A stretch of DNA of 64,000 bases from Candidatus Babeliales bacterium (GCA_041660205.1 JBAZWT010000006.1:6462-70461), one strand, 5' to 3'. Counted from the first letter of the stretch, positions 16,266 through 24,481 are shown. Numbers and translations are program-made. The notes: generated by a model not told the origin, from the sequence alone.

Positions 16266-17087
16266 ATGCTAATTGAAACACACTGCCACATGAACCTTAT
16301 GTTCCGTGATTTTTCAAAAAATGATCAATTTAAACCTTTAACACCTCAAGAAATAGAAGTTTGCAAAAATATTTTGGACCAAGCCAAAGACAATCAAGTT
16401 GAAATTGTTATCAACGTTGGCACCAATTTAGTTGAAAGTTTACTGTGCATTGAAATTGCAAAACATTTCGAAAATTGCTTTGCAACTATTGGGCTTCATC
16501 CAAATGATGCAGATGAAGTTTGGCCGCTCACCATTCAAAAATTTAAACATTTACTTGTGCAAAAAAAAGATTTAAAAATTGTTGGTATTGGTGAATGTGG
16601 TATTGATAAACATTATCCAGATTACGATCTTGAGCGTCAGCAAGACGTTTTTCACGAGCAAATACAACTCGCTCTGGAAAACAATCTTGCTTTAATTGTT
16701 CATAGCCGTGACGCAGACCAAGAAACATATCAAGTACTTGCGCAGTATAAAAATGAACCAAATCTTAAAGGCACGATTCATTGTTTTTCATCAGATGAAA
16801 ACTACGCCCAAAAATATATCGATTTAGGTTTTGTCTTGGGAGTTGGTGGCACCGTTACCTATCCTAAAAATAAAATTTTACGAGATGTCGCAAAATCGAT
16901 TCCTCTTGAGAAAATTATTTTTGAAACAGATGCGCCATTTTTGCCACCACAAATTATTCGCGGAAAACCAAATACACCCGCTCAGATTAAAACCATTGCA
17001 GAGTTTGTGGCTGAGCTACGAAACGAACCTTTAGAAAAAGTTATGGAAGTCACAGCGCAAACAACCAAGAATTTATTTGGATTGTAA
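16266..17087 (+). CDS. tatD: TatD family deoxyribonuclease
   Basis: A metal-dependent hydrolase with a TIM barrel; TatD proteins have 3'-5' exonuclease activity in DNA repair. The 273 residues include the metal site THCHM (residues 5-9), GECGID (about 117-122), a VHSRDA histidine (about 148), IHCFS (about 173) and FETDAPFL (about 219), all typical. The first acidic residue is Glu in ETHCHM where Asp is usual. AAGAGG lies before the ATG. It is a monocistronic + strand gene between minus-strand neighbours. Confidence 0.92.
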   Translation: MLIETHCHMNLMFRDFSKNDQFKPLTPQEIEVCKNILDQAKDNQVEIVINVGTNLVESLLCIEIAKHFENCFATIGLHPNDADEVWPLTIQKFKHLLVQKKDLKIVGIGECGIDKHYPDYDLERQQDVFHEQIQLALENNLALIVHSRDADQETYQVLAQYKNEPNLKGTIHCFSSDENYAQKYIDLGFVLGVGGTVTYPKNKILRDVAKSIPLEKIIFETDAPFLPPQIIRGKPNTPAQIKTIAEFVAELRNEPLEKVMEVTAQTTKNLFGL

Positions 17088-17103
17088 AATTTATGTAAGC
17101 AAT

Positions 17104-17208
17104 CTTTTTTGAAGAGTAACAGCTGATTAAAGAGTAGCGACTGGCTTTTAAATTATTTTCTACTCTTCAAAAAGCTTTATTTTCGACTCTTCAAAAAGCT
17201 TTATCTTC
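17104..17208. repeat. 24-bp direct repeat plus inverted copy after tatD
   Basis: TACTCTTCAAAAAGCTTTAT continues to TTTC at 17161-17184, and GACTCTTCAAAAAGCTTTAT continues to CTTC at 17185-17208: two adjacent 24-bp copies. CTTTTTTGAAGAGTA at 17104-17118 is an inverted copy of their first 14 bases and could pair with either, which may serve as the tatD terminator. The second copy encodes the last residues (DKAF) of the PIN-like gene. Confidence 0.8.
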
Positions 17209-18234
17209 CCCCTCTTCGTCCTCGTGCTCGACCCGGGGACCCAATGAAGTTTTTGTTGAATTAAAAACTTCATGTATAGATACGGACACTGTTTGATATG
17301 TTTCACAATCAACTATTATCACTTTGCCATCACAAGATGCAAGCTTAAAATAATCCGAATAAAATAACTGTTGATTACTAACTTTCAGAATTCCAGCTGC
17401 ATAATAATCTAATCGTTCTCGTATCTCTTCTTTATTTTTGTCGCCCGTAATCACAATTACTGGATAATTACCATTCTCTACTCGAGCTCCATAAACAAAG
17501 AATGGCGCTAATTCTGAATCAACAAAATCATCTTCTATACGAAGAAGTCTTCCCTTATTCTGTTTACTTTTCACAGATTTGAGAAATTCGCGGTCTTGAT
17601 CAAGGCTATATTTCAACTCTGTCATAAAAGGAAGCATTTCATGTCGCAAAAGCTCCACAGAATTGTATGCTTTTAGCAAAATTGAAAAAATATCACCTAT
17701 GTTAATAACTGAACTTTGTTTAGCTTTTGAATTAATAAGAGATGTTGAATACCTAATAACAGAGTCAGCAACCAGACTTTTTATAAAATAGTCATATGCT
17801 TGTTGATCATTTGCAAGATTAGATGCCATCGCAAGAACATCTTCCTGAAAACTTTGAAATTCTGGAGCAAATGGACAAACATGCAATATATCAATAGTCA
17901 AATTATACAAACAAGATTGAGGAAGTTTTTGTCTAAATTGTTTATTAAAAAAATCATCAAAAAATGTTATATATTCTGCCAAAGTAATAATTTGATTAAA
18001 CAGTTCCACTTGTTTCTTAACAATTAATTCTTTATGGCCTCGGACAATTTTATTTCGCAATTGCCCTTCATGAATTATTTCTAAAAATAACTTATCCGTA
18101 AGTAAAAAATCAAAAATTTCATACTTCTCTATTTTTTTCAATATGAATGTTATCATCGGCGGATTAAACGAACCATTATCTTTTCTCAAATTTTTTATTA
18201 TTGAGTTATCTAAAAAACCAAGTGCCACGCTCAC
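17191..18234 (-). CDS. PIN-like nuclease candidate, last gene of the zinc-ribbon/helicase cassette
   Basis: No family is certain. The 347 residues begin ALGFLDNSIIKNL, where Asp9 at the end of a first strand resembles the PIN-domain opening, and a late segment reads VDSELAPFFVYGA (Asp239, Glu241) followed by PVIVITGDKNKEE (Asp265), matching the DxEL and VxTGDxD acids of PIN ribonucleases. The middle (about 30-225) is an unusual helical insertion. These residues make a metal-dependent RNase plausible but not proven. The ATG lies 6 bp after the stop of the helicase/methyltransferase part, so it is translated in the same operon. The last about 20 residues (GPRVEHEDEEGEDKAF) are encoded by a palindromic repeat element plus a direct repeat, so the native C-terminus was probably replaced or extended. 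Confidence 0.55.
   Translation of the reverse strand: MSVALGFLDNSIIKNLRKDNGSFNPPMITFILKKIEKYEIFDFLLTDKLFLEIIHEGQLRNKIVRGHKELIVKKQVELFNQIITLAEYITFFDDFFNKQFRQKLPQSCLYNLTIDILHVCPFAPEFQSFQEDVLAMASNLANDQQAYDYFIKSLVADSVIRYSTSLINSKAKQSSVINIGDIFSILLKAYNSVELLRHEMLPFMTELKYSLDQDREFLKSVKSKQNKGRLLRIEDDFVDSELAPFFVYGARVENGNYPVIVITGDKNKEEIRERLDYYAAGILKVSNQQLFYSDYFKLASCDGKVIIVDCETYQTVSVSIHEVFNSTKTSLGPRVEHEDEEGEDKAF
17208..17246 (+). repeat. Palindromic repeat element in the 3' end of the PIN-like gene (copy C)
   Basis: The + strand reads CCCTCTTCGTCCTCG, then TGCTCGACCCGGGGACCC, and is nearly the same as copy B in the ligase gene (5037-5075). Here the minus strand is read in another frame, giving PRVEHEDEEGE instead of SPDQVRGRRGE. 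A DNA-level element, not a protein domain, is therefore conserved. Confidence 0.7.
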
Positions 18235-18240
18235 CCCTTT

Positions 18241-19377
18241 TTAATTTAAAATTTCTTTATAATTCATACTATCAAGCATAGCATCATTCATTTTTCTTGA
18301 TGATTTCATAGCTACAATAATTGTAAAATCCCCTTTCTGTTCCGTGCTTCTTATGTCAAAACCTAAACGATATAGCAAATCTTTAAACTGGTTTATATCT
18401 ACAATTCTTGACGTTGGTTCCGCGATCCACAAATGACCGTCCAATTTTAAGCAACGATTTGCTTCTTTGAGATAATCGACGTAATTCGTTCCCATTAACG
18501 ATAAAGAAAAAACAGCAGCATCTAACGTTGCACCTGATAATGGCACATTGGATATATCACAAGGGATGACGTTGTCATTGATGGCTATATGATCGAATGA
18601 GTAAATTTTATTAATAACTTTTTGAGCCAGTAAAGCTTCTCCGCACCCAAAATCGCCAACCGTCCAATGTGGCCGTTTTGTAATCCATCTAACCGCTTCT
18701 TCGTAAGGAATCACTTCCCATTTCTTTCTTACTTCACGATATGCCTCATGATATTTATGTAAATCCTGTGGGTTTTCCATAAACCGCTGATGAGTCTGCT
18801 CACTTGTTTGTGCATTAATCCGTTGATTCATTCTTGTAAAATTACTAATTCTTCTTAAAGCTACCTGCTCAATATCACTCGACAAAACAGACATGTTTTT
18901 GGAACGTTCTATTTCATAAACGATTCCTTGCTTTGCTTGATCAAGCCATTTCATGCAATCATTATATGCCTGCGCAAAACTTCTTAGCTGACCCTCTGGG
19001 ATTATTCCATCAACTGCAGCATCAGCTATGCCTTTTTTAAACTCAATTCGCTTCCAGCGAGTTTCACACCATGACCAACGAACTCCATTAATTTCAGCAA
19101 AGGTAAGAGGGATAATAACATCAATAAATTTTTCTTTTTGCCCCGGTCTGTAAATTCTTCCAAAAAGTTGTCGATATTCTGCGCTAGTCCAGGGTAAACA
19201 ATTTATAATGATTCTAGAGCACACATTTTGCAGTTTATTTATTCCCGTACCAATACAACTCGATGCAATCAAAATATCTGCATCACCTTCAACAAATTGT
19301 TTTAATCCATCCTTAGTTTCGCCATTGAACAACACAACCTTTTCCCAACCATCTTGCCGTATTGCATCTAACAACAT
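18241..19377 (-). CDS. Helicase C-terminal domain fused to Rrp8-like methyltransferase (3' part of split gene)
   Basis: The frame stays open upstream to 19434, reading ETKTIVYTHYRASGIEQ before the ATG at 19377; that is the start of a helicase C-terminal domain, so this is the downstream half of the gene at 19383-21632, broken by a one-base frameshift. Residues 1-95 hold helicase motifs IV-VI (NGETKDG, ASSCIGTGINKL, QLFGRIYRPGQ). From about 185 the protein matches the Rrp8/nucleomethylin methyltransferase: HKYHEAYREVRKKW, SAM-binding GDFGCGEA (241-248), IPCDISNVPL and the signature FSLSLMGTN (290-298), then EANRCLKLDGHLWIAE. Eukaryotic Rrp8 makes m1A in large-subunit rRNA. Helicase fusion is unusual to me. 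The target may be RNA or DNA. Confidence 0.88.
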   Translation of the reverse strand: MLLDAIRQDGWEKVVLFNGETKDGLKQFVEGDADILIASSCIGTGINKLQNVCSRIIINCLPWTSAEYRQLFGRIYRPGQKEKFIDVIIPLTFAEINGVRWSWCETRWKRIEFKKGIADAAVDGIIPEGQLRSFAQAYNDCMKWLDQAKQGIVYEIERSKNMSVLSSDIEQVALRRISNFTRMNQRINAQTSEQTHQRFMENPQDLHKYHEAYREVRKKWEVIPYEEAVRWITKRPHWTVGDFGCGEALLAQKVINKIYSFDHIAINDNVIPCDISNVPLSGATLDAAVFSLSLMGTNYVDYLKEANRCLKLDGHLWIAEPTSRIVDINQFKDLLYRLGFDIRSTEQKGDFTIIVAMKSSRKMNDAMLDSMNYKEILN

Positions 19378-19382
19378 CTGTT

Positions 19383-21632
19383 CTATCCCACTAGCTCGAT
19401 AATGCGTATAAACGATGGTCTTCGTTTCAGATTCTTAAGAATAAACGGCAGCTTTGCTTTCGTAAGGACAGCTTCAAGCTCAATGACAGGCATGCCCTTT
19501 CTTATTTCAAGAAGAAAGGCGCTGCAATCAACAGGCTCCAATGTCAAATTAAATTGGATATCATAATTTGGCATATAACGAATGCCATATCGTACAAACT
19601 TTGCATATAGGTCTACACAATTAGAAAAAGTTGCTTTTGTATCTAGGTCATCATGAATTTCACCTGTTATTAATTCAATAAGCGTTCTGCCTTCAAGCAA
19701 ATTATTGATAACAGGAGTAGCAGACATACCAAGAACTGATAAATTTAAATTTCTCTGAGAAAGCGTTGATAAAAAGCTCCATATCACCCTTTTTCTTTTT
19801 GAAGTAATCTTTTCATGGCGTTGCTTCGTATAGTGAATTTCATCAATAACAATAAAATCAATTGAATAACGATCGACCAATTGCTTCACTTTTTCTTCTG
19901 AATTTCGTTGCTGAAAAAAATCATAATTCATAATTAAATAAGCATGCAAAACATTTTTTGGCATATGTACAAGAGACTCATGAGTGTAGATCATACTGTC
20001 TGGATATGCAGCCTGAATATCTTCTTTCCAAGTTTCGATTACATTGTTCGGACAAAGAATCACTGTCAATTTTGCCTCAATCACTCGACTAGCCAAGATT
20101 GCTGATAATGTTTTCCCAGCACCAGTACCAGACCAATTACCAAATCGTTTTTTAGCTTTTATTTGATCAGCAATATAACGCTGCATAAGATTTGGCTGAT
20201 AATCAGTTCGACTATACCCAGCAGGGATTTCAAGACTTTTTGCTCCACGATACGCTTCAGAAAACATTTTAGTAACTTGTTTTGGATACTCTTCTTCACT
20301 TGCATATTGATCAAGTTGCTCCAAAGCTTTTTTCTCATCATAAAAAGCATGGCACCAAATTTTTCCAGCTTGACTCTTAATAAAAAAATCAATCGTCTCT
20401 GCATCAGCACTAGCCAAGAACTTAGATTGGCCACTCAAAGAAGCAAGAATATCTTTTGTTTCAACAATAGGTAAATTCTTCGCTGATGTTGCAACATCTA
20501 GTTCACTGATAACTTTCAGATTATCAGGATCATCTATCGTTGTATTTTGTGAATTTGTTATCAATTCATCAAATTTTACTGGATCATTTACCGCAAGTTC
20601 AAGCTCTTCAAATGGGATTTTGCCTGCAATAAAATTTTTAATAAACGATTCACTTTTGCCCTGAGCCTTTAACACTCCAGTATGCCGTAACAATTTATAA
20701 CACTCTGCTGGTCCTAATGTTTGCACATAAGGCAAAAGAGACAATATAAATGCTCGAATTTTTTCAACCGTCCAACCCGAAATACAATGCGAACAACCAG
20801 CATTGCGTTTCGTTCTGTTATACGGCGAAGCTTTCCACACATGAGTCAAATCCTTTTGGCATTGCCAATATAATGGATTAGCACTACCGGGAGAAACATC
20901 CTTTGCAAGTAATAGGCCATTCATACTAGGATGTAATTCAGCCGCAACTTCCGGATAAGATACTAGTAAATTGTATGACTCAGAAACCTTATTTCCACTA
21001 CAAAATGGACACCCTGTACCATTTGATCTATGACTAATAACAACTGACCACTTATGTTGTTTATTTATTTTGCAAATCCAAAAAACAGATTTATTTGAAA
21101 AAGGAGCATAATCATAAGGAGTTTTTAAATTAAGCTCCTGATCCCATTCTTCTACAAGATTTGGAAACAGACCGCCAAAAGACTTTTCCTTAATTATTTT
21201 ATCACCCCTATTGACACAAATAGGGCACCCGTTTCCTTTGATACGATTATCTGTTGTAGATTCCCAACTATGGGTAGAATCAATAACACATGTCCAATAA
21301 TATTTATTTTGTGATGATGAAAAAATAGTATCTGGAGTATGTGGTACATTTTTTATTAGATCAAACTCTTCTGCCAATTTGGGAAACTTAAAACCAAATG
21401 AACGCTCCTTAACTAATTTTTTTCCAGAACAGTAAGGACAACCACTATCATAATAAGTTCTATGACAAATTTTAGTTAAATATCTATGACCCTTATCACA
21501 AATCCAATTAACTCTCTTGTTGCTACCAGCCGTAAATTGATCTGGCGTTTTCCCATCATTGTTTTCAAAATCCCATTGCACTGCTACTGCAGGATGAGTT
21601 TCTGGTAAAAATTTTTTATCTTTTATATTCAT
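19383..21632 (-). CDS. Four treble-clef zinc ribbons plus SF2 helicase N-terminal domain (5' part of split gene)
   Basis: Residues 10-290 are four repeats of a DUF4379-type treble-clef zinc finger. Each has an HP-x-x-x-x-W/E-D-like start, then W-x-C...H-x-W, and a closing CPYC-type knuckle (Cys45/65/68, Cys115/136/139, Cys187/208/211, Cys258/280/283). A linker follows, then a superfamily 2 helicase/translocase: Walker A SGTGAGKT (501-508), LCPNNVIETWKED (motif Ia), DEIH box (597-600) and MSATP (636-640). The layout is SNF2/Res-like. The frame ends at 19383 with out-of-frame residues after PFILKN, where one base is missing; the rest is the gene at 18241-19377. The zinc repeats probably bind nucleic acid. 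It is the second gene in the cassette, 27 bp after the HTH gene. Confidence 0.88.
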   Translation of the reverse strand: MNIKDKKFLPETHPAVAVQWDFENNDGKTPDQFTAGSNKRVNWICDKGHRYLTKICHRTYYDSGCPYCSGKKLVKERSFGFKFPKLAEEFDLIKNVPHTPDTIFSSSQNKYYWTCVIDSTHSWESTTDNRIKGNGCPICVNRGDKIIKEKSFGGLFPNLVEEWDQELNLKTPYDYAPFSNKSVFWICKINKQHKWSVVISHRSNGTGCPFCSGNKVSESYNLLVSYPEVAAELHPSMNGLLLAKDVSPGSANPLYWQCQKDLTHVWKASPYNRTKRNAGCSHCISGWTVEKIRAFILSLLPYVQTLGPAECYKLLRHTGVLKAQGKSESFIKNFIAGKIPFEELELAVNDPVKFDELITNSQNTTIDDPDNLKVISELDVATSAKNLPIVETKDILASLSGQSKFLASADAETIDFFIKSQAGKIWCHAFYDEKKALEQLDQYASEEEYPKQVTKMFSEAYRGAKSLEIPAGYSRTDYQPNLMQRYIADQIKAKKRFGNWSGTGAGKTLSAILASRVIEAKLTVILCPNNVIETWKEDIQAAYPDSMIYTHESLVHMPKNVLHAYLIMNYDFFQQRNSEEKVKQLVDRYSIDFIVIDEIHYTKQRHEKITSKRKRVIWSFLSTLSQRNLNLSVLGMSATPVINNLLEGRTLIELITGEIHDDLDTKATFSNCVDLYAKFVRYGIRYMPNYDIQFNLTLEPVDCSAFLLEIRKGMPVIELEAVLTKAKLPFILKNLKRRPSFIRIIELVG

Positions 21633-21659
21633 ATTTGCCCTAAAACCCCAGTGCTAATT

Positions 21660-22424
21660 TTAACAACCTAAAGCTGATTCGTTTTCATTGTTTTTATTTG
21701 TTCTAGAACCTCCAGAACACACAGGACAACCGAATCCAAGAGCTCTGCTCCTAATCATAGCCAACCATTCATGATTTTGCTTACACTTCCACCAAACTTT
21801 TTTATTGCTTCCTGCCATTACATCTGATGGCTTCAAGCTCAAATTTTGTACATCATTCCATTCATCTATTAAGTGAGGATGAGTTGCGGCGAAAGAGTTT
21901 GAAGGAGCAAGTTTTTGCCGAGCACAATAGGGACAATTGCGATTATTGTTCGATCTAGCAGCAACACTAGCTATCCAAGCATGATCAGTATTGTTTTTAC
22001 ACTGCCACCATACCCTTCTCTGACTTGCTATTGCAACATCATCTGGCGTTAAATCATTATTAAAAACTGAATGCCATTCCGATAATAAAATTTCATTAGA
22101 ACTTGCAAAAGAACGTAGAGAACGCTGTGATACATAATTATTTTCCTTTTCAAACTTAATTGTTAAACCTAAAGCTCTAACAATATTTATAAAGCTAATT
22201 AATGTTGGATTACCATGAGGAGACAATATTTTTTGCAAGGCCTGACGTTCTATTGCGCTAGATTCTGCGAGCCTTGTTAAGCCACCTTGAGCTAGGCCAA
22301 CATTTCGCATTTCAAGCAAAAGATCCCCTAAAGGAAATTGTTCTGCCATTACACTATCAAGCAAAACATTTAATGAATTAACGGCTATCTTTATATCTTG
22401 TAACGATCTAATTGTATAAGACAT
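21660..22424 (-). CDS. Antidote-like HTH domain fused to two treble-clef zinc ribbons
   Basis: Residues about 38-95 (MRNVGLAQGGLTRLAESSAI, then ERQALQKILSPHGNPTL and IVRALGLTIKFE) match the helix-turn-helix of the addiction-module antidote family, whose typical form has an L-SP-x-GNP-x-x-x-x-x-x-x-V-x-x-ALGL stretch. Residues about 110-245 carry two treble-clef zinc repeats with WW-x-C...H-x-W and CPYC / CPVC knuckles, the same repeat as in the next gene. It is the first gene of the cassette, with a strong GGAGGAG ribosome site and a good promoter. The HTH suggests autoregulation and an antitoxin or sensor role. The zinc part may target the same nucleic acid as the helicase. Function inferred. 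Confidence 0.82.
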   Translation of the reverse strand: MSYTIRSLQDIKIAVNSLNVLLDSVMAEQFPLGDLLLEMRNVGLAQGGLTRLAESSAIERQALQKILSPHGNPTLISFINIVRALGLTIKFEKENNYVSQRSLRSFASSNEILLSEWHSVFNNDLTPDDVAIASQRRVWWQCKNNTDHAWIASVAARSNNNRNCPYCARQKLAPSNSFAATHPHLIDEWNDVQNLSLKPSDVMAGSNKKVWWKCKQNHEWLAMIRSRALGFGCPVCSGGSRTNKNNENESALGC

Positions 22425-22467
22425 ATTTTACTCCTCCACAGAAACGAACAATAATTTTATGAATGCA

Positions 22468-22496
22468 ACAATATCACGACCAATAACCCTTGTCAA
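22468..22496 (-). promoter_or_regulatory. Sigma70-type promoter of the zinc-ribbon/helicase cassette
   Basis: The minus strand has TTGACA (22491-22496), a 17-bp spacer and TATTGT (22468-22473), about 45 bp before the ATG of the HTH gene. This is the best promoter match I found in the window. GGAGGAG follows before the start codon. Confidence 0.7.
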
Positions 22497-22621
22497 ACAA
22501 TTCTGCAGGCGTAAAGATCAACCTGTAGATTGCAGATGCTCACTTAAAAATCAGACAAACTTTCAACAATGACAATCTTTTGATAGACTGAAAAACATGT
22601 TTCATTTTGAAAAGGAATTTT

Positions 22622-24016
22622 ATGTTTGATGCCATGTTTGCAGCATTTTGTCTTTATTTTTCCATTCTTTTAGGAATTGGAATTTATTTTTATAGAAAAA
22701 CGCAGAGCGCTGCAGAATTTTCTTCAGGAAATCGATCTTTAAATTATTGGCTCACAGCAATCACTGCGCAAGCAAGTGATATGAGTGACTGGCTTTTTAT
22801 GGGATTTCCAGGACTCATCTATGTTGTTGGACTTTCTGGCGCATGGTTCGCATTCGGCCTTGCAGCTTTTATGTTTTTAACATGGACCTTTATTGCTCCA
22901 GCAATTCGCAGACAAACAGAGCAATACAACGTTATGTCGCTTTCATCGTTTTTTGAAAAAAAATTAAACGATCAAAGCAAACTTATCAAAATTGTTAGTG
23001 GATTTCTCTCTCTTTATTTTTTCACATTTTATATTGCTGCAGGAGTGGTCGGACTCGGACGAGTCTTTGAAACTATTTTCGAAGTGCCTTACCATCAAGG
23101 AATATTTTTAGGTTTAGGCTTATCGCTCATTTACACGCTGCTTGGCGGCCTTCTAGCTGTAGCATGGAGCAATCTACTTCAAGGAACTTTTCTGCTTACA
23201 TGCATCATGTTTGTTCCGCTGTATGCTATCAACGTCAAGCTTGGTGGCTTTGCACAACTGAACAACTCTTTGCATTTATTTGGTCCGCAGTATTTTTCAT
23301 TGTGGCCAACTGGCGGCGTCATGGCTGTCATACTTTCAATTTTACGATGGGGTCCTGGATATTTTGGCCAACCGCACATTTTAATTAACTTCATGGGTAT
23401 CAATGACCCAAAAAATCTCTTTAAAGCAAAAATTGTTGGCTGCACCTGGCAAATTTTAGCACTCAGCTCTGCTGTTTTAGTCGGTATCGTTGGTAAGGCA
23501 ATGTTATTTCCAACGCTTACAAGTCCACAACTTGTCTTTATCGTTATGGTTAAACAGCTTTTCACGCCGTTTATAGCAGGATTTATTTTATGCTCAGTGC
23601 TTGCTGCAACTGTATCAACGATTAATATTCAATCTTTAATTTGTGCATCACTGATTTCGCAAGATCTTTATTTTCCACTCTTTAACCCAAATGGAACAGA
23701 AAAGCAGCGCATGCTATTTACCCGATTGGCATTATTTATCATCCCAACACTTTCACTTCTGATTGCATGGAATGAAACATTTACGGTGTTGGATTTAGTT
23801 CTGTATGCTTGGGCTGGACTTGGATCAACCTTTGGTCCTATTGTTATTTTAAGTCTGTATTCAAACAGCTTAACGCGCAACGGAGCTCTTGCTGGACTTT
23901 TAGCTGGTGGATTTACCGCAGCCTTCTGGCCAATTAATGGCGTGATTCCAACGTTGGTAGCAGGTTATTTGGTTAACTTTTCAGTTGCGTTGTTGTTTTC
24001 AAAAATTAGAAAATAA
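22622..24016 (+). CDS. Sodium:solute symporter family protein (PutP-like)
   Basis: A polytopic inner-membrane transporter of the SSS family, 464 residues with about 12-13 hydrophobic segments. The N-terminal part has the family hallmarks: a YRKTQSAAEFSSGNRSLNYW loop and the first-helix stretch AQASDMSDWLFMGFPG, close to the PutP sodium- and proline-site region (ASDMSGWLLMGLPG). The substrate is therefore probably proline or another small solute. I chose ATG 22622 over the TTG at 22607 because AAAAGGA ends 5 bp before it. It converges directly on the next minus-strand gene with no gap. For a host-dependent cell an amino-acid importer makes sense. Confidence 0.9.
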   Translation: MFDAMFAAFCLYFSILLGIGIYFYRKTQSAAEFSSGNRSLNYWLTAITAQASDMSDWLFMGFPGLIYVVGLSGAWFAFGLAAFMFLTWTFIAPAIRRQTEQYNVMSLSSFFEKKLNDQSKLIKIVSGFLSLYFFTFYIAAGVVGLGRVFETIFEVPYHQGIFLGLGLSLIYTLLGGLLAVAWSNLLQGTFLLTCIMFVPLYAINVKLGGFAQLNNSLHLFGPQYFSLWPTGGVMAVILSILRWGPGYFGQPHILINFMGINDPKNLFKAKIVGCTWQILALSSAVLVGIVGKAMLFPTLTSPQLVFIVMVKQLFTPFIAGFILCSVLAATVSTINIQSLICASLISQDLYFPLFNPNGTEKQRMLFTRLALFIIPTLSLLIAWNETFTVLDLVLYAWAGLGSTFGPIVILSLYSNSLTRNGALAGLLAGGFTAAFWPINGVIPTLVAGYLVNFSVALLFSKIRK

Positions 24017-24481
24017 TTATGAAAAGTATCGTTTCAATCGAGAGACAGTACGATCTAAGACCACATGAGAGACTGATCCTGCAAAGAAAAACCAGCAGTT
24101 GTTGATCATGACTTGTTCGTAGCTACCACACATTGATTTCACGCACAACGTTGCGCCAAACGCAATAGCGAGCAGAAACCAAATGTGATGGAAGATGCCA
24201 CGATGTCGAACGAGAATTGGAATAATTCCTAAGAAACTCACGGTGACAAATAGACAGTATCTTTGCACAGCTACAAGATAGATTAAAAAGAAAAGCAAAA
24301 GAGTATAAAATACCTTTTGCCCTTTGCTCTTGACGTCAATATCTGGAAACAAAGCTCCGAGTAAACAAAAAACTAATCCTTGAAAAATCGTATGAATTGA
24401 TGGCTCAACGTGCTTGATAACGTGTAAAATTCCTAAATAAGTGAGCAGGCCACCGACTAAATGAACTCTATAACTTGGCAT
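24017..24481 (-). CDS. YdjM-like (DUF457) membrane-bound metal-dependent hydrolase
   Basis: 154 residues with about four membrane segments. The family residues are present: N-terminal SYRVHLVGG with His7, LFPDIDVKS (Asp-x-Asp, about 45-53), RHRGIFHHIW (about 92-101) and SHVVLDR (about 136-142). These His/Asp residues make the predicted metal site of YdjM/DUF457 proteins, whose substrate is not known. Its stop abuts the stop of the symporter gene. It follows the SpoIID-domain gene by 20 bp and may be co-transcribed with it. Confidence 0.83.
   Translation of the reverse strand: MPSYRVHLVGGLLTYLGILHVIKHVEPSIHTIFQGLVFCLLGALFPDIDVKSKGQKVFYTLLLFFLIYLVAVQRYCLFVTVSFLGIIPILVRHRGIFHHIWFLLAIAFGATLCVKSMCGSYEQVMINNCWFFFAGSVSHVVLDRTVSRLKRYFS

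Noticed and set aside
19426..19440. Programmed -1 frameshift in the helicase gene
   Set aside because: No slippery heptamer of X-XXY-YYZ form or downstream structure is evident; a simple indel is the better explanation.
22607..22621. TTG start of the symporter
   Set aside because: It overlaps the ribosome site AAAAGGA that serves ATG 22622.
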